A DNA stretch of 5,339 bases from Amphritea sp. (GTDB lineage: Bacteria > Pseudomonadota > Gammaproteobacteria > Pseudomonadales > Balneatricaceae): the NCBI GenBank assembly GCA_018067325.1, contig JAGPUU010000078.1, positions 1-5,339 of the forward strand. The letters run 5' to 3'. Under the pieces are notes generated by a model. The model was not told the DNA's origin. It saw nothing but the letters and a program-made list of their open reading frames with translations, and did no database searches. The position numbers were made by a program, and so were the translations under genes. Of the stretch, positions 1 to 5,307 are shown piece by piece (within the stretch, counting starts at the first letter, position 1; the number at the start of each line of letters is the position of its first letter).

Positions 1-775
1 CAGCCTCGGTCAGTAACTTTTCCAGCTCTGCACGGTTGTATTTTGGGTTTGCCAGAGTATCACTCAAGTGAACCGCCAGACTCACCGACCGCAGCTCGGG
101 TGTGCGTAGCTCAGGCTCTTCGAGTGAACTGATCAGCACAGTGCCCATATTCCATGAACTGGCTAACCCCAGACTCATCTCTTCGAAAGTCGTACCCAGC
201 GTCTGACGAACAATATGAGATGCCTCTTCAGGCCGGGTGACCTGTTTTTGTCGCAACGCCTTATCCAACTCAACCGTTATCCGCCCCCCCATACTCCAGA
301 AGGCACTCTCACCAAAACGATTGAGCAAAGCCGCAATAAAAGTTTCTTCCTGAACATCCTCCTCATAATCCTGCATCATCAACTTAGCGATCATTCCCGC
401 ATGAAAGGACTGCGCCATCAGCTTCAACAAACGCTCATAAACCCCGGGGGTCAGCTTTCGATTCTTTAACAAACTATTCAGCAATTTTGCGGTGATACAG
501 ATATTCTTAATCCGGGTCAGCCCCAGCACTACCGACGCCCGACTAACCGTCGTCACTGGATTGCGCCCCATATAGCCGGCGCTGTTAGCGACTTTAAGAA
601 TAGAAGACGTTAAAGCATGATCATGAAGAACCGTCTGGCCCAGTTTAGCCAATGAGGAAGTATCATCTTTAGAAAGCTTCTCAATCTCGCGGATAGTAGA
701 ACACAACGCCGGCAGCTCATGCTCACCGATCATCTCAACCCACTCATCCGTTCCATGAGGCGTAAAATCTGACAA
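1..775 (-). CDS. HDOD-domain signalling protein, C-terminus beyond window
   Basis: The first 258 codons of an uninterrupted minus-strand frame are present; the 3' end lies beyond base 1. The protein matches the HDOD family, a catalytically inactive relative of HD phosphohydrolases used in bacterial signalling. Family-like segments are GTDEWVEMIGEHELPAL near residues 8-24, KVANSAGY at 61-68, the VSRASVVLGLTRIKN helix at 77-91, and FIAALLNRFGESAFW at 146-160. In the last segment a true HD enzyme would carry its metal-binding His-Asp pair; here the positions read Asn-Arg, as expected for a non-enzymatic domain. I chose TTG at 775-773 as start because AGAGG lies 8 nt upstream, an in-frame TAA lies only a few codons further up, and the usual N-terminal family segment begins just after it; the first in-frame ATG (residue 15) would cut this off. 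Target and partners are unknown. It is transcribed divergently from the sulfotransferase gene. The domain call is firm, the exact role is not. Confidence 0.87.
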   Translation of the reverse strand, partial: MSDFTPHGTDEWVEMIGEHELPALCSTIREIEKLSKDDTSSLAKLGQTVLHDHALTSSILKVANSAGYMGRNPVTTVSRASVVLGLTRIKNICITAKLLNSLLKNRKLTPGVYERLLKLMAQSFHAGMIAKLMMQDYEEDVQEETFIAALLNRFGESAFWSMGGRITVELDKALRQKQVTRPEEASHIVRQTLGTTFEEMSLGLASSWNMGTVLISSLEEPELRTPELRSVSLAVHLSDTLANPKYNRAELEKLLTEA

Positions 776-864
776 CGTTCTATCCTCTGATTATGACTAA
801 CCTACACAGATCATTTTAAAGCACTAAGGAGAGCACAGGGTCTGCGAAGGTGTGATTTTGAGTA
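754..864 (-). repeat. Direct repeat copy A: HDOD gene start plus upstream region
   Basis: This segment aligns without gaps to 2741-2851. The inner part, 754-820 against 2741-2807, is identical at 63 of 67 bases; the outer part is weaker at about 29 of 44. The identity therefore covers the first codons of the HDOD gene, its ribosome-binding site and the adjoining upstream DNA, and fades further out, apart from a shared 12-base block at 853-864. Bases 801-854 also align with copy C at 4111-4164 (about 42 of 54), including an identical 18-bp core at 801-818. In this copy the element ends about 25 nt before the TTG start, so it could contain the promoter; TAAAAT at 819-814 on the minus strand is a possible -10 box, but no good -35 is visible. 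Confidence 0.85.
784..788 (-). promoter_or_regulatory. Shine-Dalgarno site that fixes the TTG start of the HDOD gene
   Basis: On the minus strand this reads AGAGG and ends 8 nt before the TTG at 775-773. No ATG or GTG is available between the upstream in-frame stop and the TTG. The same AGAGG and TTG are preserved in the relic copy at 2762-2775, consistent with descent from a translated gene start. Confidence 0.6.
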
Positions 865-953
865 TTAGTGCAGAGTGACGCTGAAGGCTATTACTTTGAT
901 TTACTGAAACTAAGTGGAAATCGAAACATTAGAAGAAAGTTTTAAATATTACC

Positions 954-981
954 TTGGCTCAATTGAACATGTTTTTAAAAT
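954..981 (+). promoter_or_regulatory. Candidate sigma70-type promoter for the sulfotransferase gene
   Basis: TTGGCT at 954-959 and TAAAAT at 976-981 are separated by 16 nt, giving 4 of 6 and 5 of 6 matches to the usual boxes. They lie about 95 nt before the ATG at 1077. A second TTGACT at 994-999 has no well-spaced -10 partner. The DNA here is AT-rich, so a chance match is possible. Confidence 0.3.
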
Positions 982-1076
982 ATACTCGGCACGTTGACTT
1001 TCTTATGCAAAACATAATTAATAACTAAATAACTCCAGACCCAAGAAGCAATTACACCTATAAAGCGATCTTCCTA

Positions 1077-2672
1077 ATGTTTCTGATTGTAGCTTTCCAT
1101 CGTTCATTGTCATCAACAGCAGCCCAATGGCTGCACTGTGCAGGCCTCAACATGGGAACAGACTTGATGCCTCCAGCAATTTCAAATCCAGATGGCCACT
1201 TTGAAGACATGCCGCTGGTTAATCTCCATGACCGAATATTAGCTCTTAATGAAACAGACTGGCGCTACCATGATGAATCTAATTTTGATCCGCTGATGCG
1301 AACAGATTTGCTGTCACGCTATATGAAGCACCGACAAGATACTTCTAACGGCCTCTGGGGAGTTAAAGACCCAAGGATTTGCTTATTCCTGCCAGCATGG
1401 CAGCAGTTACTAAATAAGCAGGGTCGCTATTTAGTAATATTAAGACACTGGAGCGGGAGCATTCAATCACTCTGGCATCGACATAGTCGAAACTTGGCGC
1501 TTGGAGAGGGTAACAACAGATTAGATCTTAGTTTTTGGCAATCACCCGAGCAAGCAGCTCGCATGTGGCTAGCCTCACACCGACGTATTCTATCTCTACT
1601 CGAAGAATCACCCAATCAATGCTTAGTAGTGTCCCATCGCTCACTATTAGAAGGTCTTCCTCTAATAAAAGAAGTAAACAGTTTCTTCAATCTTGAATTG
1701 GATACAGCTACGCCATCTCCAATTCGCCACAGCCTCAGCCACGACAGCGCTAATGTCAGCCTCCAACACATGCTTCCTGGCTCCTTGCTAATTGAACTCG
1801 AAACCCTCTGGAGTAATCTAATTCAACACATAAAGCACAAGACCAAAGATGAAAGCCCGAATTGGATAGATGAAACCGATTCCAAGAGCAGTAAAACCAC
1901 ACATAACCTACTAAGAATAGTGAAATCGAAGCAGGTTGAAAACTCGAAAAATCCGGGACCACTCTCTAGAGATTTTCAGGAACAATTAATAGCCCTGGCC
2001 AGTGATCCAAAATTACCCTTGAACGCAGACGAAGTACAAAGAGAGATTCAGAAAGAAGCCCGATTTTCAGGCATCGCATGGGAGAAACTAGCCCGTGCAC
2101 AATTAAGTCGCGGAGATGCTATAGGGGCGAAAAACTCTCTGATTCAGATGATGATCAGTGGTCGTTGCCCTCCTTTTGTCTACATGTTGTTAGGTGATTG
2201 CTACAAAGCAGAACTAGACTACGCGGGGGCTGAGCATTGCTACCAACACGCTATCAACCTCAACAGCAACAATCCTATATTCCATATGAGGCTTTCAGCC
2301 CTATGGCTTATACAAGGACGCTATAAGAAAGCGACGAATCTCCTGCAACAAGCGAGGCCCAATCATCCAAAACACTCTGGAATAGCCATAGCGCTATCAA
2401 ATTGTCTGGATCAGCAAGGACACACTAATGAGGCAATAGAACTGTTGCAGTCAGTAACTGAACGCCCTGAAGCACTCAAAAATCGACTCATTGCCCTAAC
2501 AATGAAAGTTAATCACCCATTAGGTAAGTCTCTCTTCAAAGCCAAGGTAGATTTGAAAATCAAGCAGCCTGACCTAAATAATTCTATTGAAAACTCGCTA
2601 GCTAATCTAAAAAATCTAGCCGCGCGCGAAGACTTGGCACAACGTATTGCCGCACATTGGGAATCAATCTGA
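1077..2672 (+). CDS. Sulfotransferase-like protein with C-terminal TPR repeats
   Basis: This 531-residue soluble protein has no signal peptide or membrane helix. Residues 1 to about 250 look like a divergent PAPS-dependent sulfotransferase. MFLIVAFHRSLSS at 1-13 is the first strand and phosphosulfate-binding loop, starting at the initiator Met. NPDGHFED at 37-44 and GVKDPRICLFLPAW at 95-108 are family segments. LVILRHWSGSIQSLWHR at 119-135 is the likely 3'-phosphate-binding Arg/Ser region, and LVVSHRSLLE at 183-192 matches the usual late strand and acidic loop region. A polar linker spans about 252-320. Residues 325-465 are helix pairs of TPR type, clearest at 364-397 (LLGDCYKAELDYAGAEHCYQ) and 401-430. 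Many related proteins carry TPRs before the sulfotransferase domain; here the order is reversed. The likely job is sulfating a surface glycan or small molecule; substrate and partners are unknown. No strong Shine-Dalgarno precedes the ATG. The gene lies between direct repeats and faces opposite to both neighbours, hinting at later acquisition. Confidence 0.78.
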   Translation: MFLIVAFHRSLSSTAAQWLHCAGLNMGTDLMPPAISNPDGHFEDMPLVNLHDRILALNETDWRYHDESNFDPLMRTDLLSRYMKHRQDTSNGLWGVKDPRICLFLPAWQQLLNKQGRYLVILRHWSGSIQSLWHRHSRNLALGEGNNRLDLSFWQSPEQAARMWLASHRRILSLLEESPNQCLVVSHRSLLEGLPLIKEVNSFFNLELDTATPSPIRHSLSHDSANVSLQHMLPGSLLIELETLWSNLIQHIKHKTKDESPNWIDETDSKSSKTTHNLLRIVKSKQVENSKNPGPLSRDFQEQLIALASDPKLPLNADEVQREIQKEARFSGIAWEKLARAQLSRGDAIGAKNSLIQMMISGRCPPFVYMLLGDCYKAELDYAGAEHCYQHAINLNSNNPIFHMRLSALWLIQGRYKKATNLLQQARPNHPKHSGIAIALSNCLDQQGHTNEAIELLQSVTERPEALKNRLIALTMKVNHPLGKSLFKAKVDLKIKQPDLNNSIENSLANLKNLAAREDLAQRIAAHWESI

Positions 2673-2729
2673 TTAATATGTTGTTCTTTCACAACACCAC
2701 AAGCTGGTACGAGTTCAGTCAATCCCCCC

Positions 2730-2762
2730 CTAATTAGTCACGTGAAGCGTAAAATCTGACAA
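2730..2762 (-). pseudogene. Broken 5' relic of an HDOD gene
   Basis: On the minus strand the TTG at 2762-2760 starts a frame reading MSDFTLHVTN followed by TAG at 2732-2730. The intact HDOD gene at 775 begins MSDFTPHGTDE, so the stop falls at the codon for Glu11 (GAG to TAG). The ribosome-binding site AGAGG at 2771-2775 is also retained. Weak codon-level similarity continues as far as the stop (CAT/CAC, ACG/ACT, GAT/AAT, GAG/TAG) and then disappears into unrelated sequence next to the end of the sulfotransferase gene. This is what remains of a duplicated or displaced HDOD gene start; it cannot encode a functional domain. Confidence 0.72.
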
Positions 2763-2851
2763 CGCTCTATCCTCTAATTATGACTAACCTACACAGATCA
2801 TTTTAAAACAGTTAAGAGAGAGAAAAATTAGTGAATGTATGATTTTGAGTA
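2741..2851 (-). repeat. Direct repeat copy B, flanking the sulfotransferase gene
   Basis: This is the second copy of the segment at 754-864, in the same orientation and 1,987 bp away, with no insertions or deletions between the two. It carries the HDOD start relic on its left and the intergenic element on its right, and ends about 65 bp before the stop codon of the diguanylate cyclase gene. It contains the 18-bp core at 2788-2805 identical in all three copies. The outer arm, corresponding to the second half of the inverted repeat in copy C, has decayed. Confidence 0.85.
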
Positions 2852-2915
2852 ATTAGGAAATATCAGCGCTATTGGCGCCAAGACATATTGCATTCAAAGA
2901 AGGTCAATAAATTAA

Positions 2916-4022
2916 CTATGTGTAAACAGTAATGTTTCGACCTTTTTCTTTTGCTTCATAAAGTGCCTTATCGGCCCGAGAAATCAGCGCTTCCTTGGTA
3001 TCATTTTTTCTAAACAACGTTGTACCAATACTTACAGTAATCTTACCTGCTGTAGCATAACCCTCATTTTCAATCTTTCCCCGTAGTTTTTCACAAAGCT
3101 GGAGAAGGTTTAGCTCATCGACTTCAAGGGCAATAACAATAAACTCCTCTCCTCCCCACCTTATCAACGTGTCATTTTCACGTATAGATTGTGACAACAC
3201 CTGAGCAGTCTTTTGTAAAACCTTATCACCAGTAGCATGGCCGAATGTATCGTTTACACTTTTAAATTTATCAATATCTATGATCAAGAGACCAAAAATT
3301 TGGTTGTATCGAAGACACCGCCCAACTTCTTGAGAAAGGACGTTATCCAAGTGATTACGGTTAAATACACCAGTTAAAGGGTCAGTAATTGCCAGGCGAT
3401 GCAATTCTTGCTGCCCCATAAAGATAGCTTTTCTCGATCTATCAAATATCAAGGCACCGAGGCAGCCAAAAGAGAAACTACAAAAAACCCAAAAAGCATG
3501 TATGGCATAGGTACCAGCCAGATTCATATAATAAAAGGCGGATAAAAGCAAAATAACAGATGATAAAATCGCACTGACTAACGCATACCTAAAGGTCATA
3601 CCCGAAACGATAAAGATCCAAAACACACACAGATAGCCTTCCGCTAGAAACGGCGGGATATTGGTAAGCTTACTAGCGATATAAGCGTGACTTAGCATCG
3701 CTATAACTGGGGATATAGCGAGCATCACCATAACAGTGTTGTAGAATCGCTTTTTATATGCCAAAAAACTAATAGTAAGCATCATGGGAGCGATAATTAA
3801 CAGATGACTTTTCAGCATTAATACTTGGACGTACTCAGGTGCCCAGGAAGATTTGTCAATAAAGGTAAAGGCAACGTATAGCAGCGCAGTTAAGCAACTT
3901 ATTACTGAAATCTGAATCTGCCGGGAGGGTTTATCCCACTCGTCATAAAGATCATTGAATGTCTTATCTGTAAATGTCCGCGGCAACTCGAATGGAAGAA
4001 TATACTGAAGTATTTTTTGCAT
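2916..4022 (-). CDS. Membrane-anchored diguanylate cyclase (GGEEF)
   Basis: This 368-residue protein should make cyclic di-GMP from two GTP at the inner membrane. After a short cytoplasmic start, about six hydrophobic helices occupy roughly 38-57, 66-88, 94-115, 128-145, 146-166 and 173-194, forming a sensor region I cannot assign to a named family. The GGDEF domain starts at about 210 with AITDPLTGVFNRNHL. Asp249 (IDIDKFKSVND), Asn257 and Asp266 match the metal- and guanine-contacting residues of PleD, and GGEEF lies at 290-294. The product-inhibition I-site RxxD is intact at Arg281-Asp284. VSIGTT at 330-335 and ADKALYEAKEKGRN at 350-363 complete the domain, so it is predicted to be active. 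The ATG is preceded by TAAGGA at a 4-nt gap. It lies alone between long gaps, converging with the sulfotransferase gene; repeat copy C is upstream. No EAL or HD-GYP partner is in the window. Confidence 0.95.
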   Translation of the reverse strand: MQKILQYILPFELPRTFTDKTFNDLYDEWDKPSRQIQISVISCLTALLYVAFTFIDKSSWAPEYVQVLMLKSHLLIIAPMMLTISFLAYKKRFYNTVMVMLAISPVIAMLSHAYIASKLTNIPPFLAEGYLCVFWIFIVSGMTFRYALVSAILSSVILLLSAFYYMNLAGTYAIHAFWVFCSFSFGCLGALIFDRSRKAIFMGQQELHRLAITDPLTGVFNRNHLDNVLSQEVGRCLRYNQIFGLLIIDIDKFKSVNDTFGHATGDKVLQKTAQVLSQSIRENDTLIRWGGEEFIVIALEVDELNLLQLCEKLRGKIENEGYATAGKITVSIGTTLFRKNDTKEALISRADKALYEAKEKGRNITVYT

Positions 4023-4055
4023 AGCTTCCTTAACACTCTTCCTTAAGCCTTGTTC

Positions 4056-4068
4056 AGAGCTTAGCTCT
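4056..4068. promoter_or_regulatory. Near-perfect palindrome in the diguanylate cyclase leader
   Basis: AGAGCT and AGCTCT are separated by a single T, giving a 13-base symmetric site 34-46 bases upstream of the cyclase ATG. With a one-base centre it is a poor RNA hairpin but a plausible binding site for a dimeric regulator. TATAAG, a possible -10 box, lies immediately upstream on the minus strand (4073-4068), so the palindrome would sit at or just after the transcription start. No good -35 was found, so this is tentative. Confidence 0.25.
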
Positions 4069-4110
4069 TATAGACAAGACATGCTAGAACAGCCAGTTAC
4101 CTGCACCGTC

Positions 4111-4164
4111 CCTACACAGATCATTTTAGAACAATAAAGAACGCGCGAGATCTGTGAAAGTGTG
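4111..4164 (-). repeat. Intergenic repeat copy C with inverted arms
   Basis: This third copy of the intergenic part of repeats A and B aligns without gaps to 801-854, with about 42 of 54 bases identical and an unbroken 18-bp core at 4111-4128. It has perfect 8-bp inverted arms, CACAGATC at 4115-4122 and GATCTGTG at 4149-4156, separated by 26 nt. In copy A the second arm has two changes and in copy B it is largely lost. The element contains no part of an HDOD gene. It lies between the terminator of the outer-membrane protein gene and the cyclase gene, about 90 bp upstream of the cyclase ATG. Confidence 0.75.
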
Positions 4165-4184
4165 GTTCAGTTAGAATTCAAGAC

Positions 4185-4224
4185 GAATAAAAGAAGGCAT
4201 ACCATGGGTAATATGGAATGCCTT
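4185..4224 (-). terminator. Intrinsic terminator of the outer-membrane protein gene
   Basis: The arms AAGGCAT (4194-4200) and ATGCCTT (4218-4224) pair over 7 bp. After one mismatch, CCAT and ATGG extend the stem by 4 bp around a 7-nt loop. On the minus strand the stem is followed by CTTTTATT. It begins 9 nt after the stop codon of the barrel gene. The T-run is short and interrupted, so termination may be incomplete. Confidence 0.72.
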
Positions 4225-4233
4225 ACTGACAAT

Positions 4234-4791
4234 TTAGAAGTTTAGCGAAAGACCTGCAGAAACCATATCAATATTATTTGAACCGATCTCGAAACGTTCC
4301 ACTTCTGCACGAAGAGTCACAAGACCAAAAGTATAAGCAGTACCGATACCATAGGTCATGTCAGAACCATCATTTCCTCTCATTCTTGCAGCGTTGGAAT
4401 AGCCATCAACACTCCAGATGAATGCCCCAGCTTTTGCAAATAGATCAATTTGTTCTGTTACCGGAAGTAGTCCCACTGCAGACAAGCTATACCCACTTGT
4501 TTCCGACCTAACTCCACCAAGAGAAATATCCGAAACTTCAAGGTCACCGAGATTTGCATAGGAGACTTCAACAGCAATGTTTTTGTTATAGCGGTATCCA
4601 CCAAAAACCTTGAATCCCTGGTCACTATCATCTAAGACAGAACGCCCAATAGCGTTGAGACCGGCTATCTCTGTACTAGATAAGTTATATTCGACCTGCC
4701 CATAGGAGGCTCCCAAATAACCACCTCCCGCACTGGCAATAGCAGGAGTCAGAACCGCAATAATTCCAAAAAATAAAAATGGCTTCTTCAT
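4234..4791 (-). CDS. Small OmpA-type outer-membrane beta-barrel protein
   Basis: This 185-residue precursor starts MKKPFLFFGIIAVL and has a clear signal peptide with likely cleavage after Ala-Ser-Ala at residue 21, leaving about 164 residues. The mature part is made of alternating hydrophobic and polar strands, such as GGYLGASYGQVEYN (23-36), FKVFGGYRYNKNIAVEVSYANLG (60-82) and MTYGIGTAYTFGLVTLRAEV (145-164). It ends LSLNF with the terminal Phe typical of proteins handled by the BAM assembly machinery. Length and the FGGYRYNKNIAVEVSY signature fit the eight-stranded OmpA-like transmembrane domain, without the OmpA peptidoglycan-binding domain. A longer start at 4824 would add 11 residues before the signal peptide; I prefer 4791 because AGGGAA (4804-4799) ends 7 nt before it and the signal peptide then starts at the Met. 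Its own terminator follows. Role unknown; such barrels are often structural or stress-related. Confidence 0.85.
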   Translation of the reverse strand: MKKPFLFFGIIAVLTPAIASAGGGYLGASYGQVEYNLSSTEIAGLNAIGRSVLDDSDQGFKVFGGYRYNKNIAVEVSYANLGDLEVSDISLGGVRSETSGYSLSAVGLLPVTEQIDLFAKAGAFIWSVDGYSNAARMRGNDGSDMTYGIGTAYTFGLVTLRAEVERFEIGSNNIDMVSAGLSLNF

Positions 4792-5037
4792 ATATCTGTT
4801 CCCTGATGTATTTAAAAAACGCACTTACAATACAGTGAATTAGCAGCTTTTATATAAGATTTTTTCCTATTTTTAAATTTTCAAAAAACAAGTTAGGTGA
4901 GTGAAAAATTAAGGACCAAAAAAATCTCATAGGACCTTATCCCCCTCTGTGTAACAGAGCCTTAAAAGTTTTCAATGGATCACACAAGGGTAATGAAAGT
5001 TGGATACTGCCTGAGGGAACGATGCAGCCGGGTTCTC

Positions 5038-5085
5038 ATCGCAGTTTTAGCTTCCTTTTATGGGCAGCTAAAGAGGTACTGCGAT
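5038..5085. repeat. Two-part inverted repeat, possible structured RNA
   Basis: The outer arms ATCGCAGT (5038-5045) and ACTGCGAT (5078-5085) pair perfectly over 8 bp. The inner arms TTTAGCT (5046-5052) and AGCTAAA (5066-5072) add 7 bp, closing a 13-nt loop, with a 5-nt bulge (GAGGT) on the 3' side. A further ACTGC at 5006-5010 can pair with the same GCAGT (5041-5045), helped by GATG/CATC at 5021-5024 and 5037-5040, so two mutually exclusive folds are possible. No T-run follows on either strand, so it is not an ordinary terminator. A role as a non-coding RNA or attenuator is speculation. Confidence 0.5.
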
Positions 5086-5293
5086 AATAAAAATTTTCCA
5101 TATATAAACCTTTGCCGTAACTTCTATCCCTACCACACCCAGAGGGCATGCTAACGCAGCTACAAAAAACAACTAGCTGCCGCCCCAGCTATGGCTTCAG
5201 ATACTATTTCGATATGATTACAACATTACCCTGTGTCGAAATGTTAGGCCTTATATTCGAAGCCAGTCTTTTGCCGAAGAACTGCCCCATTTC

Positions 5294-5307
5294 TTGAGAT
5301 ATCTCAA
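5294..5307. promoter_or_regulatory. 14-bp perfect palindrome, possible operator
   Basis: TTGAGATATCTCAA reads the same on both strands with no central gap. It cannot form a normal hairpin, so if it is functional a dimeric DNA-binding protein is more likely. It sits 33 bp from the right edge and any gene it serves would be outside the window. Confidence 0.25.

Noticed and set aside
215..469. Plus-strand 84-residue open frame
   Set aside because: It lies fully antisense to the HDOD gene, whose minus-strand frame shows clear domain similarity; the peptide has no recognisable features.
801..864. Repeat element as a CRP-type site or insertion-sequence end
   Set aside because: TGTGA occurs once without a correctly spaced TCACA partner. 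No transposase, target duplication or full terminal inverted repeats surround the element.
1756..1962. Minus-strand 68-residue open frame
   Set aside because: Antisense to the sulfotransferase-TPR gene, with no ribosome site or family signature.
2675..2698. Possible terminator after the sulfotransferase gene (TGTTGT/ACAACA)
   Set aside because: The 6-bp AT-rich stem is not followed by a T-run, so it does not meet the criteria for an intrinsic terminator.
2513..2722. Minus-strand 69-residue open frame
   Set aside because: Mostly antisense to the end of the sulfotransferase-TPR gene. I checked whether it could be the missing HDOD body next to the relic start; its sequence shows no HDOD features.
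2860..2885. GGCGCC palindrome with AGCGCT, downstream of the cyclase gene
   Set aside because: It is short, has no T-run on the minus strand and is not supported as a terminator.
4850..4930. Minus-strand 26-codon frame (MRFFWSLIFHSPN) with AAGG 4 nt upstream, ahead of the barrel gene
   Set aside because: It could be a leader peptide, but it lies in AT-rich DNA, is built mainly of AT-rich codons and has no conservation evidence.
4975..5154. Plus-strand 59-codon open frame beginning MDHTRVMKVGYCL
   Set aside because: There is no Shine-Dalgarno before the ATG, the composition is unusual (many Cys, Arg and Tyr), no family is recognised, and the frame runs straight through the large inverted repeat, which better explains the constraint.
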